Source: an uncultured Oscillibacter sp. (GTDB lineage: Bacteria; Bacillota; Clostridia; Oscillospirales; Oscillospiraceae). From it: DNA of 42,317 bases. Each line of letters opens with the position of its first letter. Positions within the stretch are counted from its first letter, which is position 1. The notes below the pieces were generated by a model that worked only from the letters and a program-made list of their open reading frames with translations, was not told the origin of the DNA and made no database searches. This document shows, piece by piece, positions 15,138 to 23,468 of this stretch. The translations under genes and the position numbers were made by a program. The stretch covers positions 1-42,317 of the forward strand of contig CAMHBH010000002.1 in the NCBI GenBank assembly GCA_946183175.1. Direction: 5' to 3'.

Positions 15138-16025
15138 TTATTTCAAAAGCCCGTATTCTTTGAGCGCGTCGCGGATGTACGCCATATGCTCCGGCGACGG
15201 CTCGCACATGGGCAGACGGTACTCCCCGGCGTCGAGGCCCAGCAGGTTCATAGCGGCCTTGACGGGGCCGGGGTTCACCTCGCAGAACATCGCGTCGCAC
15301 AGCTTTTTCAACTGTACTTGCAGTTTCCCGGCGGCGGCGAAGTCGTTCGCCTTGCACAGTTCCGTCATGCGGCGCATTTCCGTGGGGTACACGTTCGCCA
15401 CAACCGATATCACGCCCTGTCCGCCCAGCGCGTAAATCGGCACGGTCTGGTCGTCGTTGCCCGACCAGACGTAGAAATCCTCCGGGCACAGGCGGAGAAT
15501 GTCCTGTACGACCCCGAGATTCCCGGACGCCTCTTTGATACCGTGAATGTTAGGATGTCCGGAAAGTCTGGCGCAGGTCTCCGGGGCGATACTCACGCCC
15601 GTGCGCGACGGGACATTATACAGAATACAGGGGCGCTCTACGGCGTCGAGAATGCGGAGGTAGTGCTGTACGAGGCCGTTCTGTGTGGCCTTGTTATAGT
15701 AGGGCGTGACAAGAAGGAGGGCGTCGGCCCCGGCGCGCTGGGCGTCTTTCGACAGCGCCACGGCGTGGGCGGTGTCGTTGGTGCCGCTCCCGGCGATAAC
15801 CGGGACGCGTCCGGCGACGCGCTCGACGCAGTAGGCGATAGTCCGCAGGCGCTCCTCGTTGCTCATGGTCACGGATTCGCCCGTCGTGCCGCAGACAATC
15901 ACGGCGTCGATACCGCTCTCAATCTGCCAGTCGATGATACGCCCGAAGGCGTCGAAGTCCACGTCGCCGGACTTGAACGGCGTCACAATCGCCACGCCCG
16001 AACCGGTGAAAATGGGGCTTTTCAT
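15138..16025 (-). CDS. dapA: 4-hydroxy-tetrahydrodipicolinate synthase
   Basis: A 295-aa class I aldolase that condenses pyruvate with aspartate semialdehyde in the diaminopimelate/lysine pathway. The Schiff-base lysine is Lys164 in GIKEASG, the catalytic tyrosine is Tyr136 in LYNVPSRTG, and the pyruvate-binding GTTGES is at 46-51. It lies 24 bp downstream of asd on the same strand with GGAGGA before the ATG, so the two form an operon supplying consecutive pathway steps. Length is typical. Confidence 0.97.
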   Translation of the reverse strand: MKSPIFTGSGVAIVTPFKSGDVDFDAFGRIIDWQIESGIDAVIVCGTTGESVTMSNEERLRTIAYCVERVAGRVPVIAGSGTNDTAHAVALSKDAQRAGADALLLVTPYYNKATQNGLVQHYLRILDAVERPCILYNVPSRTGVSIAPETCARLSGHPNIHGIKEASGNLGVVQDILRLCPEDFYVWSGNDDQTVPIYALGGQGVISVVANVYPTEMRRMTELCKANDFAAAGKLQVQLKKLCDAMFCEVNPGPVKAAMNLLGLDAGEYRLPMCEPSPEHMAYIRDALKEYGLLK

Positions 16026-16049
16026 ATAGAATCCTCCATTCCTGATTGC

Positions 16050-17141
16050 TTAGTCCAGATAGCCTTTCGCGCAGAGTAACTCGGCCAGCAGGACGCCGCC
16101 GCCCGCCGCGCCGCGTAAGGTATTGTGGCTCAGGCCGGCGAATTTGTAGTCGTACTGCGTATCGGGGCGCAGACGCCCGAGGGAAATCGCCATGCCGCGT
16201 TCGAGATTCCGGTCGAGGCGGGTTTGGGGGCGGTCGGGTTCTTCAAAATAGTGTAAGAACTGTTTCGGCGCGGACGGAAGCTGTAATTCCTGCGCGGGGC
16301 CGCGGAAGGCGTCCCAGTCGGCGCGAATCTGTTCGATAGACGGCTTGCGGCCCTCCGCGAACTTCATGAACACCGCCGCCATATGCCCGTCGAGGCAGGC
16401 CACCCGGAAGCACTGCGCGGTAATCGACGGCCCCTCCGCCTTCACGATACGCCCGTTTTCGACGCGGCCCCAGAGTTTCAAAGGCTCCTGTTCGCTCTTC
16501 TCCTCCTCGCCGCCGATGTACGGGATACAGTTGTCAACCATTTCGGGCCAGCGCTCGAACGTCTTGCCCGCGCCGGAAATCGCCTGGTACGTACACACTA
16601 ACACGCGCTCCAGGCCGTACTTGCGGAGAGGGTGTAAGGCCGGGACGTAGCTTTGCAGGGAGCAGTTCGACTTCACCGCGATAAAGCCGCGTTTCGTGCC
16701 TAAGCGCTTCTTTTGGGCGTCGATGACTTCCAGATGTTCGGCGTTGAGTTCGGGGACGACCATAGGAACATCAGGCGTCCAGCGGTTGGCGGAGTTGTTG
16801 GAGACTATCGGGCATTCGAGTTTCGCGTAGCGCTCCTCCAGCGCCCGGATTTCCTCCTTTTTCATGTCGACGGCGCAGAAACAGAAGTCGACTTGCGCGG
16901 CAAGGGCCTCGGCGTCGGCGTCGGCGTCGGCGTCGAGTACGGTCAACGCCTTCGCGGCGTCGGGAATCGGCTCGGACATCGCCCAGCGTTTCGATACGGC
17001 TTCCTCATACGTTTTCCCGGCGCTCCTGCCGCTCGCCGCGACGGCCACCAGTTGAAACCACGGGTGCGCCGCTAACAACGTCACGAAACGTTGTCCCACC
17101 ATTCCCGTAGCACCAATGACACCTGCTTTATATTGTTTCAC
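16050..17141 (-). CDS. asd: Aspartate-semialdehyde dehydrogenase
   Basis: A 363-aa NADP-dependent dehydrogenase that reduces aspartyl phosphate to the semialdehyde used by DapA and homoserine dehydrogenase. The nucleotide loop is GATGMVG (10-16), the catalytic cysteine is Cys160 in KSNCSLQ, and a histidine follows in LDGHMAAV. The sequence style is closer to the archaeal/fungal-type branch than to E. coli Asd. The start is GTG at 17141 with GGGAG 9 nt upstream. A run of Asp-Ala dipeptides (about 70-78) is encoded by a GGCGTC tandem hexamer, probably a length-variable surface loop. First gene of asd-dapA. No clear promoter could be fixed upstream. Confidence 0.96.
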   Translation of the reverse strand: MKQYKAGVIGATGMVGQRFVTLLAAHPWFQLVAVAASGRSAGKTYEEAVSKRWAMSEPIPDAAKALTVLDADADADAEALAAQVDFCFCAVDMKKEEIRALEERYAKLECPIVSNNSANRWTPDVPMVVPELNAEHLEVIDAQKKRLGTKRGFIAVKSNCSLQSYVPALHPLRKYGLERVLVCTYQAISGAGKTFERWPEMVDNCIPYIGGEEEKSEQEPLKLWGRVENGRIVKAEGPSITAQCFRVACLDGHMAAVFMKFAEGRKPSIEQIRADWDAFRGPAQELQLPSAPKQFLHYFEEPDRPQTRLDRNLERGMAISLGRLRPDTQYDYKFAGLSHNTLRGAAGGGVLLAELLCAKGYLD

Positions 17142-17180
17142 TGCTATTCACTCCCATGCGTTTATAGAAATATCAAAATG

Positions 17181-17306
17181 CGCTTTTCTGTCGGCGGAAT
17201 CGCCCCGCGTGTGCGGGGAAAGGACAGGCCAAATCGGTCACTATCATTTTTAGGAGCACCCCCGCGTGTGCGGGGAAAGGCCATAGGAATCCCCAACAGA
17301 AAAGCG
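17181..17306. repeat. 126-bp element bounded by an 11-bp inverted repeat
   Basis: CGCTTTTCTGT at 17181-17191 and its exact complement ACAGAAAAGCG at 17296-17306 enclose the two palindromic repeat units. The match extends to 13 of 14 positions if one mismatch is allowed. It could be the ends of a small non-autonomous element or a long-range stem; no target-site duplication was evident. Confidence 0.4.
17196..17282 (+). CRISPR. Orphan pair of type I-E-like CRISPR repeats
   Basis: Two near-identical units share GGA, four variable bases, then CCCCGCGTGTGCGGGG followed by AAAGG. The cores are at 17203-17223 and 17260-17280, 57 bp apart. The palindromic core CCCCGC-GTGT-GCGGGG is that of the type I-E repeat family. 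With a 28-29-bp repeat this leaves one spacer of about 28-29 bp, shorter than the usual 32-33. No cas genes are nearby. The pair lies in the intergenic region between asd and queA, and an 11-bp inverted repeat (17181-17191/17296-17306) brackets it. It may be a decayed mini-array or a small palindromic repeat element. Confidence 0.45.
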
Positions 17307-17373
17307 GAGAAATACTATCACGCTTCCCGCACCTTGTCAAGAGCGGAGAAAATGTAACAAAGGACGGATTCCC

Positions 17374-18399
17374 ATGAAAACCAGTGACTTTTCCTACGAC
17401 CTCCCGCCCGAACTGATTGCCCAGACGCCCGCCGAACGGCGCGACGCGTCGCGTCTGATGACACTGAACCGCGCAACGAGCGAAATAGCCCATCATCATT
17501 TCTATGATTTGCCGCGGTTTCTATGCCCGGGGGACTGCCTGATTTTGAACGATTCCCGGGTGATTCCGGCGCGCCTCATCGGACAGCGTCAGCCGGGGGG
17601 CGGCGTCAGCGAAATCCTGCTCTTGACGGAGCGCGGCGGCGGCGTGTGGGAATGCCTCGTCCGTCCGGGGCGGAAACTCCGCCCGGGGACGGTGGTCACG
17701 TTCGGCGGCGGGGAACTGTCGGCGGAAATACTGGAACGCCTCGACAACGGAAACCGCCTGGTGAAATTCGCATGGGAGGGTATTTTCCTGGAAGTGCTGG
17801 AGCGCCTCGGGGAAATGCCCCTGCCGCCGTACATCCGGGAGAAACTCCGCGACCGCGACCGTTACCAGACGGTCTACGCGAGAATCAACGGGAGCGCGGC
17901 GGCCCCGACTGCCGGACTGCATTTCACCAAGGAATTGCTGTCGGAAATTAGGGCGCGGGGCGTGGGAATCGGTTCCGTGACACTGCACGTAGGCCTCGGG
18001 ACATTCCGGCCCGTGCGGGAGGAAGACCCGTTGGAGCACGAAATGCACAAGGAATACTGTATCGTGCCGCCGGAGACCGCCGAACTGGTGAACCGTACCC
18101 GGGCCAACGGCGGGCGGTGTGTCTGCGTGGGCACGACATCCTGTCGGACGCTCGAAACGTGGGCCGACGAAAGCGGAATTTTGCGTCCGGGCGCGGACTG
18201 GACGGGGATTTATATTTATCCCGGCTACCGTTTCAAAGTCACGGACGCGCTCGTGACGAATTTCCATCTGCCGGAAAGTACGCTGTTGATGTTGGTCTCG
18301 GCCTTCGCCGGACGCGAACGAATACTCAACGCCTACCGGGAGGCAGTTAAGGAACGCTACCGGTTCTTTTCCTTCGGCGACGCTATGTTGCTGATTTAA
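17374..18399 (+). CDS. queA: S-adenosylmethionine:tRNA ribosyltransferase-isomerase
   Basis: A 341-aa enzyme that transfers the ribose of SAM to 7-aminomethyl-7-deazaguanine in tRNA, making epoxyqueuosine. It shows the family signatures FSYDLPPELIAQ at the N terminus, LNDSRVIPARL, PTAGLHFT (near 172) and VTLHVGLGTFRPV, and ends with FSFGDAMLLI. Length is normal. AAAGGACGG lies just before the ATG. No tgt or other queuosine gene is adjacent in the window, and only decayed sequence follows. Confidence 0.97.
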   Translation: MKTSDFSYDLPPELIAQTPAERRDASRLMTLNRATSEIAHHHFYDLPRFLCPGDCLILNDSRVIPARLIGQRQPGGGVSEILLLTERGGGVWECLVRPGRKLRPGTVVTFGGGELSAEILERLDNGNRLVKFAWEGIFLEVLERLGEMPLPPYIREKLRDRDRYQTVYARINGSAAAPTAGLHFTKELLSEIRARGVGIGSVTLHVGLGTFRPVREEDPLEHEMHKEYCIVPPETAELVNRTRANGGRCVCVGTTSCRTLETWADESGILRPGADWTGIYIYPGYRFKVTDALVTNFHLPESTLLMLVSAFAGRERILNAYREAVKERYRFFSFGDAMLLI

Positions 18400-18565
18400 C
18401 CTGATTCCGTGCAAAAGCGCTTCTGACGCGTTAGCTTCAGTCTGTCCGGGCATTGCCCGTCCTTCACCATGGAAGAATACGGGACTTCTGGCGGGACAGG
18501 TCGCTCGTAAGGATAAGTCCCGGACGGCGAAACCGCGCTCCCAAGGGATACGATACCAGTACAGT

Positions 18566-18686
18566 TGGAAACGCTGTTATGCGTCGCCATTTCCATGACC
18601 GTCTTGACTGCCATTCCCTTTTGCCCGTCCTCGTAATCCGGGCTCTCGATGTTCTCGAAAATCGTCAGAGCTTCGCCGGCGTTCAT
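18566..18686 (-). pseudogene. Remnant of a small conserved clostridial protein
   Basis: The minus frame starting at 18686 reads MNAGEALTIFENIESPDYE followed by an alpha-helical stretch ending MEMATHNSVS. This recalls a family of short Firmicutes proteins (EAL-IF-NI...ALA...VLxMxTHNxIS), often prophage-associated. After that the frame runs into sequence of unrelated character, so only the N-terminal half remains. Recognition is from memory of the pattern; no good Shine-Dalgarno is seen. Confidence 0.35.
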
Positions 18687-18733
18687 TTCCCGATTGTCAG
18701 CCCGGCTTCTCCCCGGAGCGTTTTCATAAGGTC

Positions 18734-18966
18734 GGCGACGCTTACGTGTACTGGGGCAGGGACAGGGCGGAACGCAATTTCTTCAAACCGGCGCTGTTCC
18801 TGTTCTGGTTCCCGAAAATCCTGCAAGGCCCGATTTTCCGTCACAAGAACGTCGGCCCGCAACTGACGCGGGGAACCGTTTCGACTATGAAGGCTCCTGC
18901 TTCGGCGTACAGCTCGCTATGTGGGGCTACTTCAAGAAGCTGTGGGGCATTGCCGACGCTTCCTGT
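18734..18966 (+). pseudogene. Decayed MBOAT O-acyltransferase fragment (AlgI/DltB-like)
   Basis: From 18743 the frame reads YVYWGRDRAERNFFKPALFL, then WFPKILQGPIFRHKNVGPQLT. After a one-base frame change near 18871-18873 it continues NRFDYEGSCFGVQLAMWGYF then KKLWGIADAS. This is the classic central MBOAT block (AERNFFKFALFVSFFPKIxQGPI ... GxQLALWGYFKKLxIAD), a membrane O-acyltransferase core used in polysaccharide or teichoic acid acylation. Start, remaining membrane segments and end are missing and a frameshift is present, so it is not functional. The homologous block is clear by eye. Confidence 0.7.
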
Positions 18967-18991
18967 ACGCGTACAATTTTCTCGAGGTCTA

Positions 18992-19021
18992 TTGACAAAT
19001 GTCATGGTAATCTGCTATTCT
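18992..19021 (+). promoter_or_regulatory. Promoter of the lipoprotein esterase gene
   Basis: TTGACA (18992-18997), 18-bp spacer, TATTCT (19016-19021). Transcription near 19028 would give a leader of about 85 nt before ACAGGAGG (19098-19105) and the ATG at 19114. Confidence 0.6.
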
Positions 19022-19113
19022 TAACGGCGGAATGTCCCTGCATTCGGGACGACGGCGCGCATACGCCGTATTCGCGTGTGATTCGCCGTACAGTAACACA
19101 GGAGGCGAACAGG

Positions 19114-20544
19114 ATGAAAAGAAGAACTTGGTTATTGCTCGTCGCAGTCGCGGCGCTTGCGGCGCTGTTGACGGCCTGCGGCGGCGGGGGCACCGCTCCC
19201 GTAGAGGACACCGCGACCCCCGACGCCGACGCCGACGCCGCGCCGGAAGTCACCGACGCCGCGCCGGATTCCTACGAGTGCCAGTTAATCGGTACCGTCA
19301 CCGACGCCGGAGAGGTCGTCAGCGCCCTGACGATTGATTTCGGCGAGGCCAAAAAGGTCACGGGCGTCGACAACGACACGTTTACCGTCCACGCGACCGC
19401 CTCGACGGAGGCTTTCCGCGCCGATACCGATTTGGAGAGCTTCGGCGACTACGACATCGACCGCGCCATCGTCAAGACGGAGGACGGGCAGACTGTCACG
19501 CTCTATTTCGACGAATCGGAGGGCGCGACGCTGGCCTACACGTCCGGCTCCCGCAACTACCCCGCCGACTTGACTTACACCGTCACGCAGAATAAGCCCG
19601 TAACGCTGACGGCGGCGGACGGTACGGTGCTGAACGACGCCTACACGGCGGAGTACACCTGCGACAACTCCGTACAGGACGCCGAAACCGCGAAATTCCA
19701 GTCGGTTATCGTGGAGGACGGCATTAATTACCAGTTCTACGACGCCGGCGCGGACAAACTGCTTGTCTGGTTCCACGGCAACGGGGAAGGCGACCTTCTG
19801 CACTCCGGCAACAACGTCGCGCAAATGCTGGCCAATCGCGGTACCGTCGCGTGGGCGTCCGACGAGTTCCAGACGATTTTAGGCGGCGCGTCCGTGATGG
19901 CCTTCCAGGCCCCCGATACCTGGTACTACGCCCAGAAAGACGGCCTCCTGGACAAGGCCGCCGACGAAATCAACGCCGTTGTGGCGCAGTACGGCATTGA
20001 CCCCGCGAAAGTCCTGGTATCCGGCTGTTCGGCGGGTGGCTACATGACTACGCGTATGATTATCGCCCACCCGGAGCTGTTCAAGGCGGCTATGATTAAC
20101 TGCCCGGCCTACGACGTGGCCTCTGCCCGCGGCGGCGAGACGCCTACCGACGAGGAATTGCAGGCCGTGAAAGATTCCGGCGTCGCGGTGTGGCTCGTGC
20201 AGGGCGAGACCGACAGCGTCGTCGCGACCGACGCGTGCTCCCAGCGTCTTTTCAACATCCTGACGGACGGCGAGGCCCTCACGGAAACCGCCGTAACGCA
20301 GGAAAACCCGCAGGATTCCGATTTCGTGACGTACGAGACCGCCGACGGGAACTATAAGCTGTCGCTGTACGACACGACGGAGGACAACCAGCTCCGTTTC
20401 GCGGAGGACTACGACCAGGACGGCACGCTCAGCGAGGTACAGTACAGTAGCCACTGGTCGTGGATTTACACGCTCAAGAATAACCCGCAGTCGGCGGACG
20501 GTACGCATATCGTCGACTGGGCCGCCGGATTCGTCAACGGCTGA
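19114..20544 (+). CDS. Secreted lipoprotein with C-terminal alpha/beta-hydrolase (esterase-like) domain
   Basis: A 476-aa exported lipoprotein. The signal peptide MKRRTWLLLVAVAALAALL leads to a lipobox LTAC with the lipidated cysteine at about 22, then a Gly/Asp-Ala spacer. Residues about 45-200 form a beta-rich N-terminal domain like those preceding extracellular esterases. The hydrolase part has an oxyanion-type VWFHGNGEGD, the nucleophile elbow GCSAGG with Ser306, and a late histidine in SSHWSW. Such proteins cleave ester bonds in polysaccharide side chains or polyesters; the substrate here is unknown. I start at ATG 19114 with GGAGG 9 nt upstream; a longer frame from 18919 runs into the MBOAT remnant. 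Own promoter, convergent with uvrA. Confidence 0.85.
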   Translation: MKRRTWLLLVAVAALAALLTACGGGGTAPVEDTATPDADADAAPEVTDAAPDSYECQLIGTVTDAGEVVSALTIDFGEAKKVTGVDNDTFTVHATASTEAFRADTDLESFGDYDIDRAIVKTEDGQTVTLYFDESEGATLAYTSGSRNYPADLTYTVTQNKPVTLTAADGTVLNDAYTAEYTCDNSVQDAETAKFQSVIVEDGINYQFYDAGADKLLVWFHGNGEGDLLHSGNNVAQMLANRGTVAWASDEFQTILGGASVMAFQAPDTWYYAQKDGLLDKAADEINAVVAQYGIDPAKVLVSGCSAGGYMTTRMIIAHPELFKAAMINCPAYDVASARGGETPTDEELQAVKDSGVAVWLVQGETDSVVATDACSQRLFNILTDGEALTETAVTQENPQDSDFVTYETADGNYKLSLYDTTEDNQLRFAEDYDQDGTLSEVQYSSHWSWIYTLKNNPQSADGTHIVDWAAGFVNG

Positions 20545-20562
20545 CGGATTCCGCGACGGCAA

Positions 20563-20594
20563 ACGGGGCCGCGGACAAGTGTCCGTCGCCCCGT
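20563..20594. terminator. Hairpin between lipoprotein gene and uvrA
   Basis: ACGGGGC (20563-20569) pairs with GCCCCGT (20588-20594) and an inner GGAC/GTCC adds to the stem. It lies between convergent stops and lacks a U-tract. Probably a bidirectional terminator. Confidence 0.5.
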
Positions 20595-20598
20595 CGTA

Positions 20599-23427
20599 TT
20601 ACATATCCAGCACGCGGCGGAGATACTGCCCGGTGAAACTCTCGTCACGCCGCGCGACTTCCTCCGGCGTACCCGTGGCGACAATCCGCCCGCCGCCGTC
20701 CCCGCCCTCCGGGCCGAGGTCTATAATATAGTCCGCGCACTTGATAACGTCCAAATTATGCTCGATGACTACTACGGTATTCCCGGCGTCTACGAGGCGC
20801 TGTAGCACGTCCAGCAGACGCCGTACGTCGTCGGTATGCAGTCCGGTCGTCGGCTCGTCCAGAATATAGATAGTCCGCCCGGTGGCCCGCTTGGAAAGCT
20901 CCGTCGCGAGTTTGACGCGTTGCGCCTCCCCGCCCGAAAGTTCCGTCGACGGCTGGCCGAGTTTCACGTAGCCCAAACCCACGTCCTGTAGCGTCTGGAG
21001 ACGGTTCCGGAGTTTCGGGAGCGTCTCAAAGAACGCCAGCGCCTCGTCTACGGTCATGTCGAGCACTTCCGAAATGTTCTTCCCCTTGTAGCGTACTTCC
21101 AACGTCTCGCGGTTGTAGCGCCGCCCGTGGCAGACTTCGCACGGTACAAAGATGTCCGGCAGGAAGTGCATTTCGATTTTGAGCACGCCGTCGCCGGAAC
21201 ACGCCTCACAGCGCCCGCCGCGTACGTTAAAGCTGAATCGCCCCGCCTGATAGCCCCGGCTTTTCGCCTCCGGCGTCGACGCGAACAAGTCGCGAATGTC
21301 GTTGAAAAGGTTCGTGTACGTGGCCGGATTGGAGCGCGGCGTACGGCCAATCGGGCTCTGGTCGATGTTCACGACTTTGTCGAGGTGTTCGATACCCTCG
21401 ATTCCCGCGCAGCGCCCGGGGTGTACTTTCATTCGCATGAGGTCTGCGCCCAGACGCTTGAACAGAATTTCGTTGACGAGGGACGATTTCCCGCTTCCCG
21501 AAACCCCCGTAACCGCCGTAAACAGGCCTAACGGGAAAGATACGTCAATCTGTTTCAGGTTATTTTCCGCCGCGCCGAGTACCCGCAGGAATTTTCCGTT
21601 GCCGTGGCGGCGCGCCGCCGGGACGGGAATCCGGCGTACCCCCGACAGGTACTGCCCCGTCAGGCTGTCGGGGTTGGCCATGACTTCCGCGGGCGTCCCC
21701 GCCGCGACGACTTCCCCGCCGTGTACGCCCGCCCCCGGGCCGATGTCTATCAGGTAATCCGCCGCGCGCATGGTGTCCTCGTCGTGCTCCACGACCAGAA
21801 GCGTATTGCCGAGGTCGCGCAGGTCGCGCAAAGTCGCGAGTAATTTGTCGTTGTCGCGCTGGTGCAGTCCTATGGAAGGTTCGTCGAGGATGTAGAGCAC
21901 GCCCATGAGGGACGAACCGATTTGCGTCGCGAGGCGGATTCGCTGGCTTTCGCCGCCGGAGAGCGTCCCGGCGGAACGGCTCAATGTCAGATAGCCGAGG
22001 CCCACCGATTGCAGGAACCCCAGCCGCGCGCGGATTTCCTTCAGAATCTGGTCGGCGATACGCCGCTGTTGCGGCGAGAGTTGCAACGCTTCGACGCGTT
22101 CGAGTTCCTCCGACACCGAAAGCCGCGTGAACGCGTCGATATCCTGTCCGCCCACCGTGACGGCGAGCGCTTCCTTACGCAGTCGCCGCCCCCCGCACGC
22201 CGGGCACGGGCATTCCGACATCAGCTCCTCCAATTCGCTCTTGCTTGCGTCGCTTTGCGTTTCCCTGTAACGCCGCTCCACGTTCGCGCAGATTCCCTCA
22301 AAGGGTTGATAAAGTACACCCTTTCCGCGCGGCTGGTCGTAGTGCAATTCGAGTTTTTCGCCGCCGGTGCCGTAGAGCAGGATTTGTTTGGCCTCGTCCG
22401 AGAGTTCCCGCCACGGCGCGTCGAGCGGGAAGCCGTACTTCTCCGACAGGGCCTCGAAGTACATCCGCGCGATACCGTCCGATTTGACGTTGTGCCACCC
22501 GCTGACGGCTATCGCCCCCTGTGCGACGGACTTGCTTTCGTCGGGTATCATTAACACGGGGTCGGCCTTTAACTGGCTGCCCAGTCCCGTACAGGCCGGA
22601 CAGAACCCGTAAGGGTTGTTAAACGAGAACATGCGCGGGGTCAATTCCTCAATGGAAATGCCGCAGTCCTCGCAGGCGTAATTCTGCGAAAACGTCAGGT
22701 CGCGTTCCTCGTCGGGCAGATTCACGACAATCAGCCCGCCCGACTGCCCCGACGCCGTCTCTACGCTGTCGGTCAGGCGTTGCCGGATATCCGGGCGGAC
22801 GGCGAGACGGTCAATCACGATTTCGATATTGTGCTTCTTATTCTTTTCCAGCTTGATTTCCTCGTCAAGACTGTACAGGTTGCCGTCAATCCGGACGCGG
22901 ACGTAGCCCGAACGCCGCGCGCCCTCGAAAATTTTCGCGTGTTCGCCCTTCTTGCCGCGCACTACCGGGGCCATAACCTGTATCCGGGTACCCTCCGGGA
23001 GGGCGAGTAACTGGTCGATTATCTGGTCTATCGTCTGTTGCCGGATTTCCTTCCCGCACTTGGGGCAGTGGGGCACGCCGACGCGTGCCCACAGGAGACG
23101 CAGATAGTCGTAAATCTCGGTGACGGTGCCGACGGTCGAACGCGGATTCTTACTGGTCGTCTTCTGGTCGATGGAAATGGCCGGGGACAGGCCTTCGATA
23201 TAGTCCACGTCGGGCTTTTCCATTTGTCCGAGGAACATCCGGGCGTAGGACGAGAGGCTTTCGACGTAACGCCGCTGTCCCTCGGCGTAGATGGTATCGA
23301 ACGCGAGGGAGGACTTGCCCGAACCCGAAAGCCCCGTCATGACGACTAATTTGTCGCGGGGAATCGTCACGTCCAGATTTTTCAGGTTGTTGACGCGCGC
23401 GCCTTTGACGATGATTTTGTCTTGCAT
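20599..23427 (-). CDS. uvrA: Excinuclease ABC subunit UvrA
   Basis: A 942-aa damage-recognition ATPase of nucleotide excision repair, acting with UvrB on DNA. Two ABC-type nucleotide-binding domains are visible: Walker A GLSGSGKSS at 32-40 and GVSGSGKSS in the second half, each with a signature LSGGE(S/A)QR and a Walker B ILDEP. Zinc modules CPKC, CPAC and CEAC...CEVCHG are present. AAAGGAG precedes the ATG by 6 nt. The promoter is consensus and carries a LexA box, so it is SOS-inducible. No uvrB next to it. Length is standard. Confidence 0.99.
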   Translation of the reverse strand: MQDKIIVKGARVNNLKNLDVTIPRDKLVVMTGLSGSGKSSLAFDTIYAEGQRRYVESLSSYARMFLGQMEKPDVDYIEGLSPAISIDQKTTSKNPRSTVGTVTEIYDYLRLLWARVGVPHCPKCGKEIRQQTIDQIIDQLLALPEGTRIQVMAPVVRGKKGEHAKIFEGARRSGYVRVRIDGNLYSLDEEIKLEKNKKHNIEIVIDRLAVRPDIRQRLTDSVETASGQSGGLIVVNLPDEERDLTFSQNYACEDCGISIEELTPRMFSFNNPYGFCPACTGLGSQLKADPVLMIPDESKSVAQGAIAVSGWHNVKSDGIARMYFEALSEKYGFPLDAPWRELSDEAKQILLYGTGGEKLELHYDQPRGKGVLYQPFEGICANVERRYRETQSDASKSELEELMSECPCPACGGRRLRKEALAVTVGGQDIDAFTRLSVSEELERVEALQLSPQQRRIADQILKEIRARLGFLQSVGLGYLTLSRSAGTLSGGESQRIRLATQIGSSLMGVLYILDEPSIGLHQRDNDKLLATLRDLRDLGNTLLVVEHDEDTMRAADYLIDIGPGAGVHGGEVVAAGTPAEVMANPDSLTGQYLSGVRRIPVPAARRHGNGKFLRVLGAAENNLKQIDVSFPLGLFTAVTGVSGSGKSSLVNEILFKRLGADLMRMKVHPGRCAGIEGIEHLDKVVNIDQSPIGRTPRSNPATYTNLFNDIRDLFASTPEAKSRGYQAGRFSFNVRGGRCEACSGDGVLKIEMHFLPDIFVPCEVCHGRRYNRETLEVRYKGKNISEVLDMTVDEALAFFETLPKLRNRLQTLQDVGLGYVKLGQPSTELSGGEAQRVKLATELSKRATGRTIYILDEPTTGLHTDDVRRLLDVLQRLVDAGNTVVVIEHNLDVIKCADYIIDLGPEGGDGGGRIVATGTPEEVARRDESFTGQYLRRVLDM

Positions 23428-23454
23428 GAGGTACTCCTTTTTCCTTAATTATTA

Positions 23455-23466
23455 AAACATCTGTTC
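23455..23466 (-). promoter_or_regulatory. LexA (SOS) box of uvrA
   Basis: Minus strand AGAACAGATGTTT: GAAC-N4-GTTT, seven of eight core positions of the Gram-positive LexA site GAAC-N4-GTTC. It begins 3 bp downstream of the -10, over the transcription start, where bound LexA would block initiation. Confidence 0.75.
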
Positions 23467-23468
23467 TA

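Larger units (their letters stand above)
18400..19113. other. Long region with gene remnants and the promoter/leader of the lipoprotein gene
   Basis: Between queA and the lipoprotein gene there are about 700 bp without an intact gene. The left part (18400-18565) shows nothing I recognise. The middle holds a minus-strand remnant of a small clostridial protein, then a frameshifted MBOAT remnant on the plus strand. The right end carries a promoter at 18992-19021 and a leader. Open frames here are interrupted and low in quality, so I call no functional gene. Confidence 0.6.

Noticed and set aside
17203..17219. GC palindrome before queA as an intrinsic terminator
   Set aside because: No T-run follows on either strand and an almost identical unit recurs 57 bp on, which suits a repeat element better.
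18453..18866. Plus-strand open frame of 137 aa after queA
   Set aside because: No ribosome-binding site, Arg/Ser-rich composition, and the MBOAT remnant is read in a different frame over its second half.
18919..19113. N-terminal extension of the lipoprotein frame
   Set aside because: It translates the MBOAT remnant, promoter and leader; the ATG at 19114 has GGAGG and begins a proper signal peptide.
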